NCBI GenBank assembly: GCA_023142175.1
Contig: JAGLJX010000278.1
Location: 1 to 7,061, forward strand
DNA from: Emcibacter sp.
GTDB lineage: Bacteria; Pseudomonadota; Alphaproteobacteria; Sphingomonadales; Emcibacteraceae
Length of the DNA stretch: 7,061 nt
Reading direction: 5' to 3'
A program made the translations under genes and the position numbers. The notes beneath the pieces are model-generated. The model saw only the letters and a list, made by a program, of their open reading frames with translations, did not search any database and was not told the origin of the DNA. Of this stretch, positions 6,698 to 7,061 are shown piece after piece; position 1 is the first letter of the stretch, and every line of letters starts with the position of its first letter.

Positions 6698-6727
6698 AGT
6701 ATAAAAATTAACGGCGGGTAAAATCAA
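6698..6727 (-). promoter_or_regulatory. Possible promoter for the dsbA pair
   Basis: In the 66-bp gap after the DUF721 gene the minus strand reads TTGATT (6727-6722), an 18-nt spacer, then TATACT (6703-6698). The -10 matches five of six consensus bases and the -35 four of six. A start near 6691 would leave about 20 nt before the dsbA ATG. It could let the dsbA-dsbA-smc part be transcribed independently of DUF721. AT-rich gaps produce such matches by chance, so confidence is low. Confidence 0.3.
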
Positions 6728-6737
6728 GTAAAGAATC

Positions 6738-7061
6738 TTATTCTGCATTTTTACTACCCTTGCCGCGTCGGGTAAACTGTAGTCTGTTCTTTGTTTTCTC
6801 TGGCTTTTTAACCGACAGCACCTCGCTACCAAGACGATAAAGAGCCTTGTGTAATTCGGGGTTCCTGACCCCTTCTAATTGGCCCTGCAAAAGTTTTTCC
6901 TGAGAATCAGTTAAATTAGGTTCCGAATGCTTGGTTTTGCGGGTGCGTATGGGCACTGGGCCATGACGATAAGAAAGCCTCTCCACAGCTGAATAACCAT
7001 AGTAAGAATTGATACGTTCGATCACCATAGGCTCAAAATGTTGTAACTCTGGTGCCATACT
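6738..7061 (-). CDS. DUF721/DciA-family protein (partial, 5' end outside window)
   Basis: This is the C-terminal 107 residues of a protein whose frame stays open to the window edge, so the N-terminus is missing. The motif ELQHFEPMVIERINSYYGY followed by AVERL and GPVP is the closing part of the DUF721 (DciA) domain, here at the very start of the visible portion. DciA proteins bind DnaB and DNA and help load or operate the replicative helicase in bacteria lacking DnaC. The tail is hydrophilic and ends in a basic stretch (KNRLQFTRRGKGSK), plausible for nucleic-acid contact. The in-frame ATG at 7058 is unlikely to be the start, because it would cut the domain. DUF721 next to dsbA and smc is a common alphaproteobacterial arrangement, often with mutY further upstream. 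Confidence 0.75.
   Translation of the reverse strand, partial: SMAPELQHFEPMVIERINSYYGYSAVERLSYRHGPVPIRTRKTKHSEPNLTDSQEKLLQGQLEGVRNPELHKALYRLGSEVLSVKKPEKTKNRLQFTRRGKGSKNAE

Noticed and set aside
1..7061. CRISPR, tRNA/rRNA, insertion sequence or novel defence system
   Set aside because: All but short gaps (under 110 bp) are filled with recognisable housekeeping genes on one strand. There are no repeat arrays, transposase motifs or foreign-looking segments.

Overview
The window looks like chromosomal core sequence from an alphaproteobacterium of moderate GC content. The evidence is a split ATP synthase F0 operon in the order atpI-atpB-atpE-atpF', an SMC protein of the alphaproteobacterial type, and the neighbourhood DUF721/DciA - DsbA - smc, which recurs in that class. 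The genus cannot be named from the sequence alone. Every supported gene lies on the minus strand, so transcription runs from the high-coordinate end to the low-coordinate end. The plus-strand reading frames are shadows.

Layout in the direction of transcription. First comes the 3' part of a DUF721/DciA-family gene (7061-6738), then a 66 bp gap with a weak promoter candidate. Next are two tandem, clearly paralogous DsbA-like thiol oxidoreductases (6671-6000 and 6000-5290) that overlap by one base as TAATG. After 21 bp comes a full-length smc (5268-1789) with a TTG start. These four genes look like one transcription unit. A 109 bp gap then holds a good sigma70-type promoter (TTGACA-N17-TATGTT). 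It leads into atpI (1679-1341), atpB (1336-611, GTG start), atpE (561-337) and the first 96 codons of atpF' (290-1), which runs off the window.

How the genes work together. DciA acts with the replicative helicase and SMC compacts and segregates the chromosome. The DsbA pair works in the periplasm, forming or reshuffling disulfides, and has no obvious mechanistic link to SMC beyond conserved synteny. The atp genes encode the membrane rotor (c ring), the stator channel (a), half of the peripheral stalk (b') and the assembly factor AtpI. The F1 genes are not present here, as expected where F0 and F1 operons are separate.

No novel system, mobile element, CRISPR array or RNA gene is visible. The points worth a second look are the tandem DsbA duplication with different N-terminal targeting, the non-canonical SMC hinge, the AU-rich atpE leader and the hairpin touching the atpF' ribosome binding site. 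No gene-free stretch exceeds 110 bp.
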